Below are positions 13,692-17,717 of a stretch of 17,717 nt of DNA, piece after piece. The number at the start of each line of letters is the position of its first letter. The stretch's first letter is position 1. The stretch is taken from contig JAWXTK010000027.1 of assembly GCA_044433645.1 (NCBI GenBank), positions 1 through 17,717 on the forward strand, in the 5' to 3' direction. The notes under the pieces were generated by a model that was given only the letters and a program-made list of their open reading frames with translations, was not told the origin of the DNA and ran no database searches. The position numbers and the translations under genes were made by a program. Source of the DNA: JAWXTK01 sp044433645 (GTDB lineage: Bacteria > Bacteroidota > Bacteroidia > Bacteroidales > Rikenellaceae).

Positions 13692-14819
13692 ATGTTATTA
13701 ATTTGCATTACTGTTGGTTTGCTTGTTTTAGTTTGTTTAAGGATTTTTCTGCTTGCCTGTATTGGGGTGCGCTCTATGGGTGATTCTAGGTTAAATGATG
13801 CTTTGATGGAGTGTCGAAATGCTCGCCTCTCTGATGCTTATAATGAGATTGCTATATCTATTATAGTGGCAGATTTGGAGAGGGAAAGCGATTTGATATC
13901 TTTGCTTAGTCTGGATTTAAATCGTTATGAGGTGGTGCTTTTGTTAGATTTTAATGATAGTGCTCTGGTAGGAAATATCCTTGCGCGCTATAATATGCTA
14001 AAGGTTGATAAAGTACCAACTAGCGAACTTTCGTGTATGTCTGTGCGTGGGGTTTATCGTTCTAGAGAGAGTGTTTACTCGCGTTTGGTTATAGTGGATA
14101 TGAATAAAGGGGGTAATGCTCAAAGATTTAGTTGTGGGGCAAATATTGCTAGATATGAATATGTCATGGCCTTAGAAAAAGGTTGTTTGCTCACCCCAGG
14201 GGCAGTTTGCAGTGTGGTGCGTACTTTGTTAGAGCAAAATACGCAGATAAAATATTGCGCCGTAGGGGGCTTTCGTTTGGGTGAGTTGCCACGCAATATT
14301 TTTAAGATTGTGGATCTAAGTGTAAAGATGCTAATTGTGGGGGCTGGTTTTGCAAAACTTTCGCTTTGGGGCGAGAATGTGAGTGTGGTTTTTGATAGAG
14401 AATATTTGGTGCAGGCAGGTGGCTATGGTATAGACAAACATTTTGATTATGAATTAGTTAAGCGCATAGAAAGAATGAACGAGCGAACCAAGGACGATGC
14501 CAAAGTAATGCTTATGCCCAAGGTGATGCTAAGAGACAGAAATGCTAGTGGATTAGACATTAAGAAGTGTCTGTTTTCATCGGGTTTTGTGTTTGGGATG
14601 CTGCTTGTTTTGATGATGTTTTGCTTGCTTAGCGAGTATCTGAGTTTGGTGGTTTTGACTGTTGTTTTTGTATATATTCTTAGTGTTTGTGTGGCAGCTA
14701 TGAGCGTGTATGCTTGCTCTGGGATGCTTAGGCCAAAGAACTCTCTGGGTGTGATAGTGGCTGTTATATTTTATCCTTTTTTCTTAATTTTTAGATTAAT
14801 TCGCTTGATTAGGTATTAA
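13692..14819 (+). CDS. GT2-like membrane protein with degenerate catalytic motifs
   Basis: A 375-residue protein with one N-terminal membrane helix (about 1-24) and a group of about three helices near the C-terminus (about 295-342 and 353-372), the layout of membrane GT2 enzymes such as PgaC or hyaluronan-synthase-like proteins. The middle keeps the order of GT2 features: IAISIIVAD (strand 1), VVLLLDFND (Asp86), DMNKGGNAQRFSCGAN (the NKGGKA region), YEYVMALEKG and GGYGIDKHFDYELVKRI. The metal-binding DXD that should follow YEYVMAL is replaced by Glu162-Lys-Gly. The catalytic ED pair reads Phe-Asp, and no QxxRW is seen. It is probably a pseudo-glycosyltransferase or binding protein. The start is 14 bases after the HEAT-like gene. 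Confidence 0.7.
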   Translation: MLLICITVGLLVLVCLRIFLLACIGVRSMGDSRLNDALMECRNARLSDAYNEIAISIIVADLERESDLISLLSLDLNRYEVVLLLDFNDSALVGNILARYNMLKVDKVPTSELSCMSVRGVYRSRESVYSRLVIVDMNKGGNAQRFSCGANIARYEYVMALEKGCLLTPGAVCSVVRTLLEQNTQIKYCAVGGFRLGELPRNIFKIVDLSVKMLIVGAGFAKLSLWGENVSVVFDREYLVQAGGYGIDKHFDYELVKRIERMNERTKDDAKVMLMPKVMLRDRNASGLDIKKCLFSSGFVFGMLLVLMMFCLLSEYLSLVVLTVVFVYILSVCVAAMSVYACSGMLRPKNSLGVIVAVIFYPFFLIFRLIRLIRY

Positions 14820-14836
14820 AAACCAATAAATTTTTA

Positions 14837-14844
14837 TATCTTTA
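14837..14844 (+). promoter_or_regulatory. Candidate -7 element ahead of the DUF4286 gene
   Basis: TATCTTTA, one base off TAnnTTTG, lies 22 bases before the ATG at 14867 in an AT-rich 47-base gap, the largest inside this gene run. No properly spaced -33 TTTG is visible. The DUF4286, GH31 and cysQ genes may therefore have their own start of transcription as well as read-through. Confidence 0.3.
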
Positions 14845-14866
14845 TACAAAATTTTTTAGTTAAACA

Positions 14867-15172
14867 ATGTATAAAGTTAATACCTCCTTTGTTGTCGAGG
14901 GTTGTGAGAACAATCGTTGGCTCAATATTATAAACGAAAATTATATACCTTTTCTTAAAGAAAACGGATTTAACCAGGTTTGTCTCTCGCGCGTATTATC
15001 AGCTGAGAACGAGTCTAATTTCACCTATTCTCTACTAGTTGATATAGACAATATTGCAGACTACGAAAAACTTACAGGTGTTATCTTTGATGAATATACA
15101 GCCGTGGCCGAACCCTTGTTTGGTGCACGCGTTGTTTGGTTTACTACTGTAATGAAGGTGCTAAATGAATAA
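14867..15172 (+). CDS. DUF4286 family protein
   Basis: This 101-residue soluble protein fits DUF4286, a short ferredoxin-like alpha/beta family common in Bacteroidota. Recognisable points are the opening MYKVNTSFVVE, the W-x-x-x-x-x-x-x-x-IPFLKENGF segment, RVLSAENESNFTYSLLVD in the middle, and the C-terminal LFGARVVWFTTVMKV. The fold suggests a dimeric beta-sheet of the antibiotic-biosynthesis-monooxygenase kind, but no function is established that I know of. There is no signal peptide. Its stop overlaps the start of the GH31-family gene by 8 bases, so the two are translationally coupled. Confidence 0.8.
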   Translation: MYKVNTSFVVEGCENNRWLNIINENYIPFLKENGFNQVCLSRVLSAENESNFTYSLLVDIDNIADYEKLTGVIFDEYTAVAEPLFGARVVWFTTVMKVLNE

Positions 15173-16715
15173 GAAGTTAACATATATTATCCTTAGTTTA
15201 CTTTGTGTGTGCGCTACAAATAATCTTGGCGCAAAAACCACAGCTGTGAAATTCAAAAATAACGAGAAGTGGTGGGGCTTTTATGTCAATGACTCGCCCT
15301 CGCAACCTTTTATGCAGCCTTTTAGCGAAACGACTAATCAGTATAAAGAGGGTGGTGGGTTTACTAAAGCCGTGATGCTGTCTTCTGAGGGACGTTATAT
15401 GTGGTGCGCTGATGAGGCTCAGGTGCGTTTTACGGGTGATTCCCTGGTGGTGAAATCTGCTAGCGAAGTGAAAATTAATAAAGGTGGGCGTAATCTTCGT
15501 GAAGCCTTCTTGGTGTGTTGTCACAAAAATTTTCCTCCTTCAAATAAGCTCCCTTCGAGCGAACTTATAACCTCTATTGTATATGAAACATCCTCGGAGC
15601 TAGGTTTTGAGCAAGACCAACAGTCGCTTCTTGCTTATGCCAAGCGTTTGAAAGAAGAGGGTTACCCTACCGGTGTTATAGTTTTGGGAAATGGCTGGAG
15701 AAACCTTAGTGGTTCGTGCGATTTTAATAAACAGCTTTATCCCGATGCTAAGGCCATGGTGGAGACGCTGCATAAAATGGGATTTAAACTTATGCTAACT
15801 TACACCCCTCTTATTACTCCGGTGGGTGTGGATTACATGAATCTTAGAGATAAAAATCTGTTGCTCAAAAACAAGCGTGGCACAGTGCAAATTGTGCGCA
15901 ATGATGCTGGTTATCAGGCCTGTGTGAATATAGCTTTGTCTGAGGCATCATCTATGTTAAAATCTGAGGTTGATTACCTAAGAGATATGTATAACATAGA
16001 CGGTTTTAGATATGATGCTAGTGCCGTGTTACCTTTTTTGAACAACACGGGGGCTAAGGATGCTTTTATGCGCGAGTGGCTGAGCTTTGGTAAGAGCGAT
16101 AGAGTTAAAGAGTATATGCCTGGGCTTATGGATAAGTTTATGGTACACGTTAATTGCTTTGAGGATAATACGCCTATTAGCTATAAAACGCTTAATGCTA
16201 GGATAAATAATTTGATTTCCTCGGCTTTGTGTGGTTATGGCTACACCCATAGTTTGATATCTAAGAGCGTGGCTGAAGCTGCGTATGAGGATGAACTTTT
16301 AATGGCTTATTACTTGCAACTAGCGGCCTTTATGCCTGTGTGTTCGGTGGATTTTGCGCCTTGGAGAGTCGAGGATGAAAAATTAAGAGAGAGAATTAAA
16401 CAAATGTACACAATAAGAAGTTCAATAAGTGAGTTTTTAAATAAAGCCTTGGACGGACTTGGTGCTAGCTCTGAGCCTATAATTAGGAATATGGAGTATC
16501 AATTCCCACGCCTTGGATACTCTGATTGTATTAATCAATTTATGTTTATTGATAAATACATGGTTGTTTTGCCCGAGCAAAATTCCTCTAAAACTCTAGT
16601 GAGATTCCCTCGTGGAGTGTGGAAATCGGCTAAGGGTGAGATAATTAAAGGCCCTATTGTTAAGAGTATCAGTGCCGAAAAAGGCCAAATACTTTACTTT
16701 GAACTAACAAACTAG
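15165..16715 (+). CDS. Exported GH31-family (MYORG-like) alpha-glycosidase
   Basis: A 516-residue protein with a signal peptide ending near LGA|K (residue 23) and no lipobox, so probably periplasmic. A beta-sandwich N-terminal domain contains LSSEGRYMWCADE near 72-84, as in other bacterial GH31 proteins. The TIM barrel follows: LGNGWRNLSG, LYPDAKAMVETLHKMGFKLMLTY, then YNIDGFRYDAS with the nucleophile candidate Asp284. A MYORG-type AAFMPVCSVDFAPWRV lies near 387-402. The acid/base is less clear; Asp334 in NCFEDN is the best candidate. The closest memory match is the MYORG/alpha-glucosidase branch of GH31. The exact substrate is not readable, and alpha-glucoside or alpha-galactoside are both possible. 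It overlaps the DUF4286 gene and precedes cysQ by 22 bases. Confidence 0.8.
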   Translation: MNKKLTYIILSLLCVCATNNLGAKTTAVKFKNNEKWWGFYVNDSPSQPFMQPFSETTNQYKEGGGFTKAVMLSSEGRYMWCADEAQVRFTGDSLVVKSASEVKINKGGRNLREAFLVCCHKNFPPSNKLPSSELITSIVYETSSELGFEQDQQSLLAYAKRLKEEGYPTGVIVLGNGWRNLSGSCDFNKQLYPDAKAMVETLHKMGFKLMLTYTPLITPVGVDYMNLRDKNLLLKNKRGTVQIVRNDAGYQACVNIALSEASSMLKSEVDYLRDMYNIDGFRYDASAVLPFLNNTGAKDAFMREWLSFGKSDRVKEYMPGLMDKFMVHVNCFEDNTPISYKTLNARINNLISSALCGYGYTHSLISKSVAEAAYEDELLMAYYLQLAAFMPVCSVDFAPWRVEDEKLRERIKQMYTIRSSISEFLNKALDGLGASSEPIIRNMEYQFPRLGYSDCINQFMFIDKYMVVLPEQNSSKTLVRFPRGVWKSAKGEIIKGPIVKSISAEKGQILYFELTN

Positions 16716-16737
16716 AAACTAAAAAAAAACTATAAAT

Positions 16738-17592
16738 ATGCTAAGCAACGAACAAAGAATATTTCTGCTAACTAAAGCATACAATGCAGCACTTAGAGCA
16801 GGCAAGGTTATACTTGAATTATATGAGCAGGGCGCTGATAAAAACCAAGATATAGACCTTAAAACAGATTTGACACCTATTACTTTGGCAGATTTGCGAG
16901 CTCACGCAACTATCAAAGAATATCTTTCGCAAACACGCATACCTCTCTTGTCGGAAGAAGGGCGCGAGATGCAATATTTTGAGCGTTCACATTGGGACTT
17001 GTTTTGGATGGTTGACCCCCTGGATGGAACTAAGGAATTTTTGAAACGTAACGGAGAATTTACGGTGAGTATAGCTCTTATGGTGGATAATAAACCTCAG
17101 TTAGGGGTGATTTATGTGCCTTATTTAAGCAAAATTTACTTTAGCGACACCCAAGAAGGTTCGTTTGTTAAAGTTAATGCAGTGGCTGATGAGAATGCTG
17201 ATTTTAGCTATGCAGACATAGTTGAGGGTTGTGAGTCTTTGCCACTTAAAACTGAGTGTAACTCGCCTATAAAAGTAGGGGTGAGTCGCTCACATATTAA
17301 TGAGTTGACCTATAAATATATAGACTCACTTAGAGAAAAATATCCAGATTTGGAGACCGTGATTCAGGGTAGTTCTTATAAATTTTGTTTGCTAGCCGAG
17401 GGTGTAATAGACTATTATGTGCGTACAACAAATACCTATGAATGGGATACGGCAGCTGGCGAAGTTATACTGCAAATGACTGGTGGTGAAACACTTGAGT
17501 TAGATTCGCTGAAACCTATGGATTATAACAAAGAGAGTAGCTTGCAAAATCCTTTCTTTGTGTGCAAAAGCAAATTTTTTAAAGAAAAATAA
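16738..17592 (+). CDS. cysQ: 3'(2'),5'-bisphosphate nucleotidase CysQ
   Basis: This 284-residue cytoplasmic enzyme of the inositol monophosphatase superfamily should hydrolyse adenosine 3',5'-bisphosphate (PAP) to AMP and phosphate. PAP is the by-product of PAPS-dependent sulfate reduction and sulfotransfer. Seen motifs are LLSEEG (Glu73/Glu74), WMVDPLDGTKEF (Asp93, Asp96, Gly97, Thr98; the metal and substrate site), KRNGEFTVSIAL, GSSYKFCLLAEG and EWDTAAGE (Trp236, Asp237, Thr238). All are conserved CysQ features, and length is normal. It is the last gene of its run, after an A-rich leader (AAAAAAAAACTATAAATATG). No PAPS synthesis or sulfate transport gene is present in the window. The 90 bases after it contain only weak hairpins and the next promoter. 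Confidence 0.95.
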   Translation: MLSNEQRIFLLTKAYNAALRAGKVILELYEQGADKNQDIDLKTDLTPITLADLRAHATIKEYLSQTRIPLLSEEGREMQYFERSHWDLFWMVDPLDGTKEFLKRNGEFTVSIALMVDNKPQLGVIYVPYLSKIYFSDTQEGSFVKVNAVADENADFSYADIVEGCESLPLKTECNSPIKVGVSRSHINELTYKYIDSLREKYPDLETVIQGSSYKFCLLAEGVIDYYVRTTNTYEWDTAAGEVILQMTGGETLELDSLKPMDYNKESSLQNPFFVCKSKFFKEK

Positions 17593-17626
17593 CTAATAAC
17601 TTAAGGGGACTTCTAAAAATTAAGTC

Positions 17627-17657
17627 TTTGTAATTCAGTAAATTATCACTATCTTTA
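17627..17657 (+). promoter_or_regulatory. Candidate promoter of the gene at the right edge
   Basis: TTTG at 17627-17630 and TATCTTTA at 17650-17657 are 19 bases apart. This matches the Bacteroidota -33/-7 layout with one mismatch in the last base of TAnnTTTG. A start codon follows at 17683, giving a leader of about 20 bases. Confidence 0.6.
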
Positions 17658-17682
17658 CATTGTAATTAAAGCAAATGCAGAT

Positions 17683-17717
17683 ATGATTTTTAAGAGTACA
17701 GGTAAGCGAGGATTGTT
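17683..17717 (+). CDS. Start of an unidentified gene cut by the window end
   Basis: An ATG at 17683 opens a frame of 11 codons (MIFKSTGKRGL) that stays open to the last base. It lies about 25 bases downstream of the candidate promoter at 17627-17657. The alternative ATG at 17675 meets a stop after three codons and is rejected. The visible piece is too short to assign a family. Confidence 0.4.
   Translation, partial: MIFKSTGKRGL

Noticed and set aside
15198..15524. Minus-strand open frame of 108 codons antisense to the GH31-family gene
   Set aside because: The composition is that of a complement frame; the plus-strand signal peptide and GH31 domain account for this stretch.
17599..17626. Small inverted repeat ACTTAA/TTAAGT and GACTT/AAGTC after cysQ as a terminator
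   Set aside because: Stems are only 5-6 bp and AT-rich, and the following sequence is a promoter rather than a T run.

Overview
The window looks like chromosomal DNA of a low-GC member of the Bacteroidota, most likely the Bacteroidales. It has many exported lipoproteins with acidic residues right after the lipobox cysteine. Start sites lack Shine-Dalgarno sequences and have A-rich leaders. Promoters fit the Bacteroidota TTTG / TAnnTTTG pattern, and the L21/L27 proteins and family content (FISUMP, fimbrillin-like, BspA-type LRR, Ser-type sulfatase, DUF4286) agree. No SusC/SusD pair, integrase, IS, tRNA, rRNA or CRISPR was seen. No gene-free stretch exceeds about 155 bases.

Region 1 (1-7578, + strand) is a tightly packed operon whose beginning lies outside the window. 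It holds the 3' end of an unidentified exported protein, a lipoprotein Ser-type sulfatase, a BspA-type LRR lipoprotein, a large lipoprotein with Ig-like modules and a C-terminal FISUMP domain, and two tandem paralogous glycoside-hydrolase-like proteins (one lipoprotein, one with an ordinary signal peptide). It reads as a surface glycan-degradation and adhesion locus, perhaps for a sulfated glycan. It ends at a strong hairpin (7608-7641).

Region 2 (7734-9061) is a fimbrillin-like lipoprotein with a GLUG-type C-terminus. It is split into two overlapping frames, and one extra G in the G4 run at 8142-8145 would restore a single protein of about 442 residues.

Region 3 (9107-11462, + strand) is a three-gene membrane module: an SPFH protein with a C-terminal GYF_2 domain, a four-helix membrane protein, and a zinc-ribbon/TM2 protein. 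It recalls the Bacillus YdjG/H/I partners of PspA, but no PspA is present.

Region 4 (11485-12260) has back-to-back terminators and the minus-strand rplU-rpmA operon with a well-formed promoter.

Region 5 (12352-17592, + strand) has six closely spaced genes: a receiver-like protein without the phospho-acceptor Asp, a membrane-anchored HEAT-like protein, a GT2-like membrane protein without its DXD, a DUF4286 protein, an exported GH31-family protein, and CysQ. The first three look like a non-catalytic envelope complex. The last three are more conventional metabolism. A new transcription unit with a good promoter begins at about 17627 and is cut off by the window end.
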